A DNA stretch of 64,000 bases from Xanthobacter autotrophicus (GTDB lineage Bacteria > Pseudomonadota > Alphaproteobacteria > Rhizobiales > Xanthobacteraceae), in assembly GCF_029991245.1 (NCBI RefSeq), contig NZ_JAIVFO010000008.1, forward strand, positions 1 through 64,000, read 5' to 3'. This document shows, piece by piece, positions 8,375 to 17,723 of this stretch. The notes beneath the pieces were generated by a model. The model worked only from the letters and a program-made list of their open reading frames with translations. It was not told where the DNA came from and did no database searches. The position numbers and the translations under genes were made by a program. Each line of letters begins with the position of its first letter. The first letter of the stretch is position 1.

Positions 8375-9361
8375 ATGGCCCAACTCGCCCTCAGCATCGA
8401 GCGATTCCCCATCGCCGGCACCTTCACCATCGCCCGCGGCTCCAAGACCGAGGCGGTGGTGGTGGAGGCGCACCTCACCCACAACGGCGCCACCGGGCGC
8501 GGAGAATGCGTGCCCTATGCGCGCTACGGCGAGACGGTGGAGGGCGTCGCCGCCGCCATCGCGGCCCTCGGCCCCGACATCGCGGCGGGCCTCGATCGCG
8601 AAGCCCTGCAATACCGCCTGCCGCCGGGCGCCGCCCGCAACGCCCTCGATTGCGCCTTCTGGGACCTCGAAGCCAAGCTCTCGGGCATGCGGGTTGCAGA
8701 GCGCGCCGGCCTTGGCGCGCTTCACCCGCTGACCACCGCCTACACCTTGAGCCTCGATACGCCCGAGGCCATGGCGCAGGCCGCCGCCGCCGCAACGGCG
8801 GCCGGGCGCCCGCTGCTCAAGCTCAAGCTTGGTGCTCCCGGCGACCGTGCCCGGCTCCACGCCATCCGCGCGGCGGCGCCCGAGGCCCGCCTGATCGTGG
8901 ATGCCAACGAAGGCTGGAGCCCGGCCGATTTGCCGGTGCTGCTGGATGCCTGCGCTATCGCCGGCGTCGAGCTGGTGGAACAGCCCCTGCCCGCCGCGGC
9001 CGACCACAGGCTGGCGCGCATGGAACGCCCGGTGCCGGTGTGCGCCGACGAGAGCGTCCACGACCGCGCGGGCCTCGCCGCCCTGCGCGAGCGCTATGAC
9101 GCCGTGAACATCAAGCTGGACAAGGCCGGCGGCTTCACCGAGGCGCTGGCGCTGGCCGAGGCCGCCGAGGGGCTCGGCTTCCGCGTGATGGTGGGCTGCA
9201 TGCTGGCCTCCTCCCTCGCCATGGCCCCTGCCCTGCTGGTGGCGCAGCGGGCGCAGGTGGTGGACCTCGACGGCCCGCTGCTGCTCGCCCGCGACCGCAC
9301 GCCGGGGCTGAGATATGAGGGCGCCCTGGTCTATCCGCCGGAGCCGGAGCTGTGGGGCTGA
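8375..9361 (+). CDS. Dipeptide epimerase (L-Ala-D/L-Glu epimerase type), enolase superfamily
   Basis: This 328-residue enolase-superfamily protein shows the acid/base and metal residues of the dipeptide epimerase (YcjG/AEE) group: KLK (Lys149, Lys151), metal ligands in DANEGW (Asp176), EQP (Glu202) and ADES (Asp225), and the opposite catalytic lysine in IKLDKAGG. Such enzymes epimerise L-Ala-D-Glu from recycled murein, although related proteins act on other dipeptides. The last 31 bases overlap the end of the convergent MFS gene. A perfect palindrome sits just before its ATG. Confidence 0.88.
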   Translation: MAQLALSIERFPIAGTFTIARGSKTEAVVVEAHLTHNGATGRGECVPYARYGETVEGVAAAIAALGPDIAAGLDREALQYRLPPGAARNALDCAFWDLEAKLSGMRVAERAGLGALHPLTTAYTLSLDTPEAMAQAAAAATAAGRPLLKLKLGAPGDRARLHAIRAAAPEARLIVDANEGWSPADLPVLLDACAIAGVELVEQPLPAAADHRLARMERPVPVCADESVHDRAGLAALRERYDAVNIKLDKAGGFTEALALAEAAEGLGFRVMVGCMLASSLAMAPALLVAQRAQVVDLDGPLLLARDRTPGLRYEGALVYPPEPELWG

Positions 9362-10539
9362 AGCCGCGCCGCCACCAGCGCGGCCAGCGCCCCCGCCAGC
9401 CCGATGGCGCTGGAGACGAAGAAAGCCAGCGGCCCGAAGGCCGCCCACAGCGGGCCTGAGGCCACATTCGCCGACGACATCAGGATGCTGCCGATCCAGG
9501 CGGCGGCGGTCTGGCCGGTGCCGGAGCGGTGCTCGCTGACGCTGCGGCTCACCAGTTCCACCATGGCCAGGAAGGTGGCGGCGAAGGTGAAGGCGTGCAG
9601 CATCTGCAGCGGCACCAGCACGGCCAGCGGGGGGTCGAACGCCATGGCCGCGAAGCGCACCACCGCCGCCATCCCGCCCACGGCGATGAGCGCATGGGCC
9701 CCGAAGCGGACCACGAGGCGGGTGCCGAAGCGGAACAGCGCCATTTCCGCCGCCACGCCCACCGCCCACAGCACGCCGATGGTGGCGAGCGAATAGCCCT
9801 GCGCCTTCCAGCTCACCGACGCGAAGGCATAGAGGGTGGCGTGGCTCGCCTGCACCAGCGCCGCCGCCACGATGCCGGCGAGAACACCCAGTCGCGCCCG
9901 CCGCCCGGTGACCGGCGCGGGCCGGGGCTCCGGACGCGGCAGTTCCGGCAGGGCGAGGGTGGCGAGCACATAGGCGAGTTGCCCCGCCAGCATCATCAGC
10001 ACCACGGAGCCGGCGCCCAGCATGCCGAGCAGCGCCCCGCCCACCAGATTGGCGACAAGGAAGGAGGCGGAGCCCCATTGCCGGGCCTTGCCATAGTCCG
10101 CCCGCCCCGCCCGCGCCTGCCGGGAGGCGTAGGAATCCAGCAGCGACAGGCTCGGCATCCAGGCCAGCGCGGTGCAGGCGAGGGTGACGAGAATGGCGAG
10201 GAAATCCACGCTGAGGGCGAGCACCGCCATGCCGCATGCCGCCGCCAGCGCCAGGGCCACCAGCATGGCCTTGGGGCGGCCAAACCGGTCGGAGAGCACG
10301 CCGAGCAGCGGCGTCGAGACGAGGCGCGCCAGCATGGGCACGGCCAGGGCCACGCCGATGGCTTCCGGCCCAAGGCCCCGGTCCTGCAGCCACAAGGGCA
10401 GGTAGGGCACCTGAATGCCCAGGGCGAGGAAGAAGGCGGCATAGGCGCCGCCAAGGCGCAGCCCCAGGGCCGGAGCTACACCCGGAGCCGGAGGCCGACC
10501 CGGCCGGCCGTCGCCCTCCCCCACCTGACGCGCCACCAC
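9331..10539 (-). CDS. MFS transporter (MFS_1-like, HcaT type)
   Basis: This 402-residue protein has about twelve membrane helices and the MFS loop motif between helices 2 and 3 (GVLSDRFGRPKAML). The general look, including SFLVANLVGGALLG, is that of the MFS_1-like/HcaT subgroup. The substrate is not evident. I used the GTG at 10539, which lies 5 bases after the stop of the dehydratase-like gene; its ribosome-binding site is weak. It is the last gene of the plcP-agt-dehydratase-MFS operon and its 3' end overlaps the epimerase gene by 31 bases. Confidence 0.8.
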   Translation of the reverse strand: MVARQVGEGDGRPGRPPAPGVAPALGLRLGGAYAAFFLALGIQVPYLPLWLQDRGLGPEAIGVALAVPMLARLVSTPLLGVLSDRFGRPKAMLVALALAAACGMAVLALSVDFLAILVTLACTALAWMPSLSLLDSYASRQARAGRADYGKARQWGSASFLVANLVGGALLGMLGAGSVVLMMLAGQLAYVLATLALPELPRPEPRPAPVTGRRARLGVLAGIVAAALVQASHATLYAFASVSWKAQGYSLATIGVLWAVGVAAEMALFRFGTRLVVRFGAHALIAVGGMAAVVRFAAMAFDPPLAVLVPLQMLHAFTFAATFLAMVELVSRSVSEHRSGTGQTAAAWIGSILMSSANVASGPLWAAFGPLAFFVSSAIGLAGALAALVAARLQPHSSGSGG

Positions 10540-10544
10540 CGGGC

Positions 10545-11546
10545 TCAGGCGGTGAGGCAGCGGATGAAGGTCTCGGGCTCCACATTGCCGCCGGAGAGCA
10601 CGATGGCCACCGTGCCGCCGGAGACGCCGAGCCGGCCTTCCAGCAGGCAGGCCAGCGCCACCGCGCCGCCGGGCTCCACCACCAGCTTCAGCTCCAGGAA
10701 GGCGAAGGCCACCGCCCGCGCCACCTCGGCGTCGGTGACGGAGGCACCCTCGCCCACCAGCGGGCGGGTGATCTCGAAGGTCAGCGCGCCGGGGGTCGGC
10801 GCCAGCAGGGCGTCGCAGAACGAGCCCGAGGGCTCAGGATTGCGCTCGCGCACGCCGGAGCGGAACGAACGGGCATGGTCGTCGAAGCCGGCGGGCTCGC
10901 AGGCCACCACCCGGGCACCGGGCGCCCGCGCCTTCACCGCCAGGGCGATGCCGGCCACGAGGCCGCCGCCGGAGACGTTCGCCGCCACAAGATCGGGCAC
11001 AAGGCCGAGCGCGGCGAGATCCTGCACGATCTCGAGGCCCACCGTGCCCTGCCCGGCGATGATGTGCGGATCGTCATAGGGCGGCACCAGGGTCGCGCCG
11101 CGCGCCTGCGCGATGGCACGGGCGATGGCGTCGCGGTCCTCGGTGCGGCGGTCATAGCCCACCACCTCGGCCCCCAGCGCCCGGGTGCGGTCGCGCTTCA
11201 GGGCCGGTGCGTCGCGGGGCATGACGATCACCGCCGGCATGCCCAGCAGCCTCGCGGAGGCAGCCACCCCCTGCGCGTGGTTGCCGGACGAGCAGGCGAC
11301 CACGCCGGCGGGCCGGTCCGCCTCGGGGATCTGTACCATGCGGTTGTAGGCGCCGCGGAACTTGAAGGAGCCGGTGCGCTGGAGCGTCTCCGGCTTCAGG
11401 AACACGCGCGCGCCGGTGCGCTCGCTGAGGATCGGGGAAAAGACCAGCGGCGTGCGCACGGCGACGCCGGCGATCCGGCGGGCGGCGGCCTCCACGTCAT
11501 CGGCGGAAGGAATCGGGACGGAACCGGGGATGGGTTGGGCGCTCAT
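10545..11546 (-). CDS. Threonine/serine dehydratase-like PLP enzyme
   Basis: This 333-residue fold-type II PLP enzyme carries the lysine motif GSFKFRGAYN (Lys62), a Ser-Gly-Gly-Gly phosphate loop (NVSGGGLVAG) and the C-terminal SGGN. These fit catabolic or biosynthetic threonine ammonia-lyases and related serine racemase/dehydratases; there is no ACT regulatory domain, so it is the short, unregulated form. Residues that would separate these activities were not resolved. The ATG at 11546 overlaps the glycosyltransferase stop (ATGA). Its location inside a lipid-remodelling-type operon is not explained by its predicted role. Confidence 0.85.
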   Translation of the reverse strand: MSAQPIPGSVPIPSADDVEAAARRIAGVAVRTPLVFSPILSERTGARVFLKPETLQRTGSFKFRGAYNRMVQIPEADRPAGVVACSSGNHAQGVAASARLLGMPAVIVMPRDAPALKRDRTRALGAEVVGYDRRTEDRDAIARAIAQARGATLVPPYDDPHIIAGQGTVGLEIVQDLAALGLVPDLVAANVSGGGLVAGIALAVKARAPGARVVACEPAGFDDHARSFRSGVRERNPEPSGSFCDALLAPTPGALTFEITRPLVGEGASVTDAEVARAVAFAFLELKLVVEPGGAVALACLLEGRLGVSGGTVAIVLSGGNVEPETFIRCLTA

Positions 11547-12610
11547 GCCCCGGACGCTATCCGACGCCGGCGGCGAAGGCGATAGCGGCGGGCGATGGGC
11601 CCGATGTCGTGGGCGATGAGCACGTTGTCGATGAACTGGCGGGCGCTCTCGCGCCACGTGTAGCGCAGCGCGAAGCGCCGCGCCGCCGCCGGCGACAGTT
11701 CCAGCGCCTTCAGGCAGGCGGTCCGCAGGTCGTTGTCGAGGATGCCCACCGGTTCGGTGGCATCCGCCAGCACGTCGGTGGGGCCGGTGACGGGATAGGC
11801 GGCCACCGGCAGGCCGCTCGCCAGCGCTTCCAGCAGCACGATGCCGAAGGTGTCGGTGCGCGAGGGGAAGCAGAACACGTCGCAGGCGGCATAGACCTGC
11901 GCCAGATCCTCGCCCTCCTTCGGCCCGAGGAAATGGGCCGCGGGGAACCGCTCCTTCAGGCTGTTCAGCGCCGGGCCGCCGCCCACCACCACCTTGGAGC
12001 CCGGCAGGTCCAGCTCCAGAAACGCCTCGATGTTCTTCTCCACCGCCACCCGGCCGACGAACAGATAGACCGGGCGGGGCAGGTTCAGCGTCGCCTCCGG
12101 GCGGGGGCGGAACAGCTCCGCATCCACCCCGCGCGACCAGCGCATCAGCCGCTTGAAGCCCCGCGCCTCAAGGTCGCGCTCCAGCGTCGCGGTGGAGACC
12201 ATGACGCCGCCGCCCGCATTGTGGAACGAGCGCAGCCAGGCATAGGTCAGCCGCTCCGGCACCGGGGCCCGGGCGGAGAGATATTCGGGAAACTTGGTAT
12301 GATAGGAAGTGGTGAAGGTCCGCCGCGAGGCGATGCAGGCCCGCCGCACCAGGATGCCGATGGGGCCTTCCGTTGCGATATGCACGAAATCCGGCTGCAT
12401 GGCCTCGATCCGCCGCATGATCATGCGCGGCGTGGCCAGCGCCAGGCGGATCTCGTTGTAGCTGGGCATGGGAATGGACCGGAACCCCTGCGGGCTCAGG
12501 AATTCCAGTTCTGCACCGAGGGCGACCGCTTCATTTGCGGTGTACTCCAGGGAGCGCACCACACCATTGATCTGTGGATGCCACGCATCGGTGGCCACAA
12601 GAACCCGCAT
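11543..12610 (-). CDS. GT4-family glycosyltransferase, probable Agt-type lipid glycosyltransferase
   Basis: This 355-residue protein has the GT4/GT-B features: an N-terminal HPQINGVVRSL glycine-rich acceptor region, a KNIEAFL segment, and the E-x7-E motif in DTFGIVLLEALASGLP. The ATG at 12610 overlaps the stop of the PlcP-type gene by one base (TGATG), indicating tight coupling. In several Alphaproteobacteria a GT4 enzyme (Agt) next to PlcP glycosylates the diacylglycerol that PlcP releases, making glycolipids during phosphate starvation. That role is inferred from the family and the gene pairing; other mannosyl/glucosyl transfer roles remain possible. Confidence 0.8.
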   Translation of the reverse strand: MRVLVATDAWHPQINGVVRSLEYTANEAVALGAELEFLSPQGFRSIPMPSYNEIRLALATPRMIMRRIEAMQPDFVHIATEGPIGILVRRACIASRRTFTTSYHTKFPEYLSARAPVPERLTYAWLRSFHNAGGGVMVSTATLERDLEARGFKRLMRWSRGVDAELFRPRPEATLNLPRPVYLFVGRVAVEKNIEAFLELDLPGSKVVVGGGPALNSLKERFPAAHFLGPKEGEDLAQVYAACDVFCFPSRTDTFGIVLLEALASGLPVAAYPVTGPTDVLADATEPVGILDNDLRTACLKALELSPAAARRFALRYTWRESARQFIDNVLIAHDIGPIARRYRLRRRRRIASGA

Positions 12611-13419
12611 CAAGCCGCCGCGCGCGCCCCCTCGACCATGTCCTGCTGCTCCGCCGGGGCCTTCTGGAGGTTCCGCGTCCAGCAGATGATCTCCAGGTGG
12701 CCGTCCTCATATTCGGCGATGGCGGTGCAGCTTTCCACCCAGTCGCCGCAATTCACATAGCTGACGCCGAACTGGTCGTGAATGACGGCGTGGTGGATAT
12801 GGCCGCAGATGACGCCGTCCACCCCGTGGCGCTTGGCCTCGTCGGCCACCGCCTCCTCGAACTTGCCGATGTAGTTGACGGCGTTCTTCACCTTGAGCTT
12901 GGCCCACTGGCTCAGGGACCAGTAGGTGAGGCCGAGCCGGCGACGCACCTTGTTCACGTAGGTGTTGGTGGTCAGCGCGGCGGAATAGGCCCAGTCGCCG
13001 AGAAAGGCGAGCCACTTGGCGTGGCGCACCACCACGTCGAACACGTCGCCGTGGATGACGAGGTAGCGCTTGCCGTCCGCCGCCTCGTGGATGGCGGTTT
13101 CCACCACCTCGATGCCGCCGAAATGGGTGCCGTAATAATCGCGCAGGAATTCATCGTGGTTGCCGGGCAGGTAGACCATGCGCGTGCCCTTGCGGCCCTT
13201 GCGCAGCAGCTTCTGCACCACGTCGTTGTGCTTCTGCGGCCAGTACCAGGAGGACTTCAGCCGCCAGCCGTCCACGATATCGCCCACCAGATAGATGGTG
13301 TCGGCGTCGTGATACTTCAGGAAGTCGATGAGGAGGTCCGCCTGGCACCCCTTGGTGCCCAGATGGACATCGGAAATGAAAAGGGCGCGGAAGCGGCGCG
13401 CTTGGGGACTGTCGCTCAC
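12610..13419 (-). CDS. plcP: PlcP-type metallophosphoesterase (phospholipase C-like; LpxH-like fold)
   Basis: This 269-residue calcineurin-like phosphoesterase shows the metal-binding series DVHLG, GDIVDGW, GNHDE, HGD and GHIHHA in order. Databases often label this family UDP-2,3-diacylglucosamine diphosphatase, but the rhizobial member PlcP is a phospholipase C that strips headgroups from membrane phospholipids under phosphate limitation. Pairing with a downstream GT4 gene and a candidate Pho box upstream favour the PlcP assignment over LpxH; this is inference. It is the first gene of the four-gene operon. Activity would be cytoplasmic or membrane-associated, as there is no signal peptide. 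Confidence 0.7.
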   Translation of the reverse strand: MSDSPQARRFRALFISDVHLGTKGCQADLLIDFLKYHDADTIYLVGDIVDGWRLKSSWYWPQKHNDVVQKLLRKGRKGTRMVYLPGNHDEFLRDYYGTHFGGIEVVETAIHEAADGKRYLVIHGDVFDVVVRHAKWLAFLGDWAYSAALTTNTYVNKVRRRLGLTYWSLSQWAKLKVKNAVNYIGKFEEAVADEAKRHGVDGVICGHIHHAVIHDQFGVSYVNCGDWVESCTAIAEYEDGHLEIICWTRNLQKAPAEQQDMVEGARAAA

Positions 13420-13556
13420 GCAATCATCTCCCGCCTTGACCTGCCGCTAGGGAATTTCCCTTGGCGGACAGGCGACTTGCGACGGCCTTTCGACGTCGAA
13501 GTCTCTACAGCTGACCTTGCGCCGTCAAAGCGCAGCCCGGACTTAGCCGGAGTCGT

Positions 13557-13574
13557 GTTTCCCTTTTATGACGC
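13557..13574 (-). promoter_or_regulatory. Candidate Pho box upstream of plcP
   Basis: Read on the minus strand this 18-mer contains GTCATAAAA, an exact match to one half of the Pho-box consensus, and matches 12 of 18 positions of CTGTCATAAAACTGTCAC. The second half-site is poor. It lies 138 bp ahead of the plcP start, in a gap that serves only this operon. Confidence 0.4.
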
Positions 13575-13618
13575 CTGCGCGAAAAACGGAAGCACCAACG
13601 CTCATCGTTGCGTCATGA

Positions 13619-14215
13619 TCAGAAAAACAGCAGTAATACGCTGGCCGCTACAGAGGCGGCTAAAAGTCCATTGACGCGGCGGCGCAGCTTTTCATCGGAC
13701 AGCAGCTGCGACAACGCGACGCCGAACACCGCCCAAAGCGCCAGGGATGGCAGCGCCGTCGCCGAGAATACCAGCGCCACGGCCAGAACCTGCGGCAGGA
13801 CATCTCGCGCAGGGTCGACGAAAGTCGGAATGACGCTGAGGGCCACCGTCCACGCCTTCGGATTGACCCACTGGAAGGCCGCGGTCCCGAGGAAGGAGGG
13901 CGCCGACTCAGTCCCATCCTCCCCGGCGTTCGGCGCATCGGCATGCAGCAGGCTCCAGGCAAGATAGAGCAGATAGGCGGCACCGGCGAGCTTGAGCGCC
14001 AGATGCAAGGCCGGCACCGCCACGAACACGCCGCCGAGCCCCATGCCGATGGCGATGACCAGCAGCGGAAACCCCGCCGCCACCCCCAGCATCTGCGGCA
14101 CGGTCCGGCGGAAGCCGAAGCGCGAGCCCGACGCCGCGGCAATCAGATTGTTGGGGCCCGGCGTCACGCTGGCCGCAAACGAGAACAGGACGAGGGGCAG
14201 GATCTGGTCGGTCAT
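13619..14215 (-). CDS. LysE/RhtB-family amino-acid exporter
   Basis: This 198-residue membrane protein has the LysE-family hallmark near its start (FAASVTPGPNNLIAAASG) and the second conserved region around AFQWVNPKAWTVALS. Members export amino acids or related small molecules from the cytoplasm. I placed the start at the ATG at 14215 (MTDQILPL), because the longer frame adds a non-hydrophobic Arg-rich stretch that is absent from the family. It is not close enough to its neighbours to be called an operon member. The substrate is unknown. Confidence 0.88.
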   Translation of the reverse strand: MTDQILPLVLFSFAASVTPGPNNLIAAASGSRFGFRRTVPQMLGVAAGFPLLVIAIGMGLGGVFVAVPALHLALKLAGAAYLLYLAWSLLHADAPNAGEDGTESAPSFLGTAAFQWVNPKAWTVALSVIPTFVDPARDVLPQVLAVALVFSATALPSLALWAVFGVALSQLLSDEKLRRRVNGLLAASVAASVLLLFF

Positions 14216-14357
14216 CGGCAGGTTCGGGGCATGGCATGCATTTTCTTGGAGCCCCACCATTGACCAATGCCCGCGTCCGCGCCAGCGTGCGCGCCCGGCG
14301 AGCGACCGCGCGCCGCACGCGCTTGACATTCAATGATACCACTAGGGAGTTCGACCG

Positions 14358-15206
14358 ATGAAGCTGGTCCGCTTCGGGGACAAAGGGCAGGAAAAGCCGG
14401 GTCTAATCGATTCAACCGGCAAGGTGCGCGACCTGTCCCCAGTCATCCCCGACCTCGCCGGCGAGGCGCTCTCGCCTGCCAGCCTGAACAAGATCGCGGC
14501 GGTCGATCCGGCCTCCCTGCCGCTGGCCCCCGAGGGCGTGCGGCTCGGCTCCTGCGTGGCACGGCCCGGCAATTTCATCGCCGTGGGCCTCAATTTCGCG
14601 GACCACGCGGCCGAGACCAACAACCCCATCCCCGAGGAGCCGGTGCTGTTCAACAAGGCACCGAACTGCGTGGTCGGCCCCGATGACGACGTGATGATCC
14701 CCAAGGGCTCGCTGAAGCTCGACTGGGAGGTGGAGCTGGCCTTCGTCATCGGCACCCGCGCCCGCTATGTGGAAGAGAAGGACGCCCTCGCCCACGTGGC
14801 CGGCTATTTCATCTGCAACGACGTGTCCGAGCGCCATTTCCAGATCGAGCGCTCCGGCCAGTGGGCCAAGGGCAAGGGCTGCGAGACCTTCGGCCCGCTC
14901 GGCCCCTGGCTCGTGACCACGGACGAGCTGACCGATACCTCGGACCTTGCCATGTGGCTGGAGGTGAACGGCGAGAAGGTGCAGAACGGCTCCACCAGAA
15001 CCATGATCTTCCGGATTCCGTTCCTGGTGCACTACATCAGCCAGTTCATGGTGCTGGAGCCCGGCGACGTGATCACCACGGGCACCCCGCCCGGCGTCGG
15101 CCTCGGCTTCAAGCCGCCGCGCTTCCTGAAGGCCGGCGACGTGATGCGCGTGGGCATCGCCGGCCTCGGCGAGCAGCAGCAGACCGTGGTGCCGTTCAAG
15201 CTGTGA
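14358..15206 (+). CDS. Fumarylacetoacetate hydrolase-family protein
   Basis: This 282-residue protein has the FAH C-terminal domain: the NFADHAAE segment, metal-binding acidic residues in DWEVELAFVIG, CNDVSER, and the ITTGTPPGVGLG loop. The family includes 2-keto-4-pentenoate hydratase-type isomerases, acylpyruvases and ureidoglycolate-lyase-like enzymes, so the exact substrate cannot be assigned. AGGGAG lies 8 bases ahead of the ATG at 14358. A strong hairpin follows its stop, separating it from the convergent YbdK-type gene. Confidence 0.88.
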   Translation: MKLVRFGDKGQEKPGLIDSTGKVRDLSPVIPDLAGEALSPASLNKIAAVDPASLPLAPEGVRLGSCVARPGNFIAVGLNFADHAAETNNPIPEEPVLFNKAPNCVVGPDDDVMIPKGSLKLDWEVELAFVIGTRARYVEEKDALAHVAGYFICNDVSERHFQIERSGQWAKGKGCETFGPLGPWLVTTDELTDTSDLAMWLEVNGEKVQNGSTRTMIFRIPFLVHYISQFMVLEPGDVITTGTPPGVGLGFKPPRFLKAGDVMRVGIAGLGEQQQTVVPFKL

Positions 15207-15212
15207 GGCCTG

Positions 15213-15247
15213 TCCTGCGGCAGCGGTCTTTGGCCGCTGCCGCAGGG
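15213..15247. terminator. Hairpin between convergent FAH and YbdK-type genes
   Basis: A 13-bp GC-rich stem (15214-15226 with 15234-15246) with a 7-base loop sits right after the FAH stop. No T-run follows on either strand, so it may act as a bidirectional stem or an attenuating structure instead of a classic intrinsic terminator. Confidence 0.5.
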
Positions 15248-15280
15248 ACTCCGCTCATGGGCCCGTCCATCAGCCTTCCC

Positions 15281-16402
15281 TCACTGCAGCGTGGTGTGGG
15301 CCAGCCAGGTCTTCACCGCGTCGAGGGCATCGCCGCGCTTGCCGGTGCGGTGATGGGCTTCCTGGAAGACCGCCAACTGCACGTCGGCGCTGGTGCCCGC
15401 CTCGGCGATGGTGCGCACGTGCAGGAGGGCGTCGAGGCAGCCCAGCGCCTCCGCGTCCTCTCCCACCAGATGGACGAGGCCGTCCACCGCATCGCGCACC
15501 GAAACCGCGCGGCGCTGGGCCAGATCCACGAACGAGCCGTGGATGCCGTAGCGCTGGGCGCGCCACTTGTTCTCGTCGGCGATGGCCCGGTCCACCGTGC
15601 CCACATCCTTGTTGTGGTGGCGGTTGCGCACCAGGAAGCGCACCAGGGCGCGATACAGCGCCGCGATCGCCACCGTGTCCTCGATGCGGGTGCAGCTGTC
15701 GGGCGCGCGCAGCTCCAGCGTGGGCAGCTGGCGCGACGGGCGGATCGCCCACCACACATAGCTCGAATCGGTGATCGCCCGCGCCTCCACCATGGCATCC
15801 ACATAGCGCTCGTAGGCGGCGGCGTTCTCGAACATCTCGGGCAGGCCGGTGCGCGGCAGCTCGTCATAGGCCGCCAGCCGGTAGCCCATGAGCCCGGTCT
15901 GCTTCGCCCCCCAGAACGGGGATGAGGTGGACAGGGCGATGAAATGGGGAATGTAGGGCACCATGCGGCGCATCACGTCCACCCGCTCGTCGGGGTCGGG
16001 CAGTTCCACATGCACGTGCAGGCCGCACACCATGTTGCGCTCGCCCAGCATCTTCAGGTCGTTCATGACGCCGTCGTAGCGGTTGGCCTTGGTGGCGCGC
16101 ACGCCGTCCCAGGTGGCGGTGGGATGGGTGCCGGCGGCGATGAGCCCCAGCCCATGCTCCGCCGCCACGTCCGCCACGGTGCGGCGCAACCCCTTCAACT
16201 GGTCGAGGGCGCTGCCCGCCCCGGTGGAGGGCCGGGTCGCAAGTTCCAGCTGGGACTGGAGCATCTCCACCGAAACGCTGTCGCCCAGAATGTCCTTCAG
16301 CTCGTCGAAAAAGCCTGACGGCATGCGCCTTTGGACCGCCTTCGTCTCTGCGTTCACGACGAAGAACTCTTCTTCGATGCCGAAGCTGTAATCGTACGAC
16401 AC
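15281..16402 (-). CDS. YbdK-type carboxylate-amine ligase (GCS2 family)
   Basis: This 373-residue protein matches the glutamate-cysteine ligase family 2 (YbdK): [10 protein letters not shown] at the N-terminus, the [11 protein letters not shown] metal/substrate segment and [20 protein letters not shown]. YbdK has weak glutamate-cysteine ligase activity in E. coli and its natural product is uncertain. The GTG at 16402 is the start: GGGAGG lies 5 bases upstream, and the upstream frame is not conserved-looking. It is transcribed alone, converging on the FAH gene. Confidence 0.88.
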   Translation of the reverse strand: MSYDYSFGIEEEFFVVNAETKAVQRRMPSGFFDELKDILGDSVSVEMLQSQLELATRPSTGAGSALDQLKGLRRTVADVAAEHGLGLIAAGTHPTATWDGVRATKANRYDGVMNDLKMLGERNMVCGLHVHVELPDPDERVDVMRRMVPYIPHFIALSTSSPFWGAKQTGLMGYRLAAYDELPRTGLPEMFENAAAYERYVDAMVEARAITDSSYVWWAIRPSRQLPTLELRAPDSCTRIEDTVAIAALYRALVRFLVRNRHHNKDVGTVDRAIADENKWRAQRYGIHGSFVDLAQRRAVSVRDAVDGLVHLVGEDAEALGCLDALLHVRTIAEAGTSADVQLAVFQEAHHRTGKRGDALDAVKTWLAHTTLQ

Positions 16403-16697
16403 GCAAGCCTCCCGCAGAAAATGCCAAAAAATATGCGCCAATAACGCCCGACCAACGGCCAAGTTCCGGACAGACTGACGCCGAATCCGACAAAAATGCG
16501 GCACCACGATGATGGCTTGTAAGATCTACTCTTTCGATATTTTAGCAAAATGCGACATGCTACGAATCACTTGTTTGAAAGTGTTTCAGGATTCGCTGAA
16601 ATTCTTATGGGTGGGACGGGAACAAAACCGCCGTTCGCGCGTTTCTGGCGTTCTGACCAACGGCCCCGGTCCTTGACCGGCGCCGAGTGGGTTGCGC
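16403..16697. other. Intergenic region between YbdK-type gene and rsmE, locally AT-rich
   Basis: No gene seen in these 295 bases. The middle (about 16500-16620) is much richer in A+T than its surroundings and holds a 6-bp inverted repeat TTTCAG/CTGAAA with a 6-base spacer at 16584-16601. It must contain the YbdK-type promoter on the minus strand. Confidence 0.5.
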
Positions 16698-17426
16698 TCA
16701 GCCGCCCCGCGCCGCTCCCACCAGGGCGAGGGCAGCCACCGCCGCCGTATCCGCCCGCAGGATGCGCGGGCCGAGGGACAGTGTCACCGCGCGCGGGGCG
16801 ATAAGGGCGCGCTCGTCCGGGCTGAAGCCGCCTTCCGGCCCGATCAGCACGCTCACCGGCCCCTCGGGTGCCGTGCGCAGGGCGTGAATGGGATCATGGT
16901 CGGCGGCGGCTTCGTCGCAGAAGACGAGCACCCGCTCGGGGGGCAGCGCCTCCAGCCACTGGGCCAGCGGGCGCGGCTCGGCGACGCGCGGCAGGCTGAG
17001 GAGGCCGCATTGCTCCGCCGCTTCCACCGCATTGGCCGCCATGCGCTCCAGGTTGATGCGCGACACCTGGGTGTAGCGGGTGATGACGGGCGAGAGCACG
17101 CCGGCGCCCATCTCCACCGCCTTCTGCACCATGTAATCGAGGCGGGCGTGCTTCAGGGGCGCGAAGGCGTATTCCAGCGTCGGCGCCACCGGCTGGGGGC
17201 GAACCTTGGTCGTCACCTCCAGGCGCACCTCGCGCTTGCCGCCAGCGACGCGGGTGGCCCGCCACTCCCCGTCGCGCCCGTTGAACAGCAGCAGATCCTG
17301 TCCCACGGCGAGCCGGATCACGTTCGCAACGTAATGGGCCTGCTCGGGTGCGAGCAGAACGGCGGCGTCGGGGCCAAGCGCGGCGTCCACGCAAAGGCGC
17401 TGCGCACGGAAATCATGATCGGGCAT
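16698..17426 (-). CDS. rsmE: 16S rRNA (uracil-1498-N3)-methyltransferase RsmE
   Basis: This 242-residue SPOUT-class methyltransferase has the RsmE signatures: an N-terminal PUA-like domain, IGPEGGFSPDE, and the knot segment LGPRILRADTAAVAAL that binds S-adenosylmethionine. It methylates U1498 near the decoding site. The ATG at 17426 gives the family's usual length; the longer open frame adds about 76 residues of Arg/Pro-rich, non-family sequence. No clear operon partner. Confidence 0.92.
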   Translation of the reverse strand: MPDHDFRAQRLCVDAALGPDAAVLLAPEQAHYVANVIRLAVGQDLLLFNGRDGEWRATRVAGGKREVRLEVTTKVRPQPVAPTLEYAFAPLKHARLDYMVQKAVEMGAGVLSPVITRYTQVSRINLERMAANAVEAAEQCGLLSLPRVAEPRPLAQWLEALPPERVLVFCDEAAADHDPIHALRTAPEGPVSVLIGPEGGFSPDERALIAPRAVTLSLGPRILRADTAAVAALALVGAARGG

Positions 17427-17723
17427 GGGATGGTGCTCCTCCGGTCCGGGAGGGACACCACGAGACGCCGGTATTTGGCAAGTTCCACCGCGACCAGACG
17501 GATAAGCCGTGCCTGGTCCAACCCGGAGGCGCGATGCCGTCGGGAACAGGCGAGGTCCCAAGAAGACCCCGCCTGCCGCCCCCCAACCGAACGGGTGAGG
17601 GTGCTTGCCCTGACCGGCACAACCCTTGATGGCTGAAGCGTGGCCGGCCTTCATCCCCCAAATGCGGGATGAGGTATCACTGCACGTGCGATAGGGGCCC
17701 TTGGCCGGGCCGCGTCGCCGGCC

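Noticed and set aside
14323-14328. TTGACA as a -35 for the FAH-family gene
   Set aside because: A -10 at normal spacing would fall on the ribosome-binding site just before the ATG at 14358, and no -10-like sequence is there.
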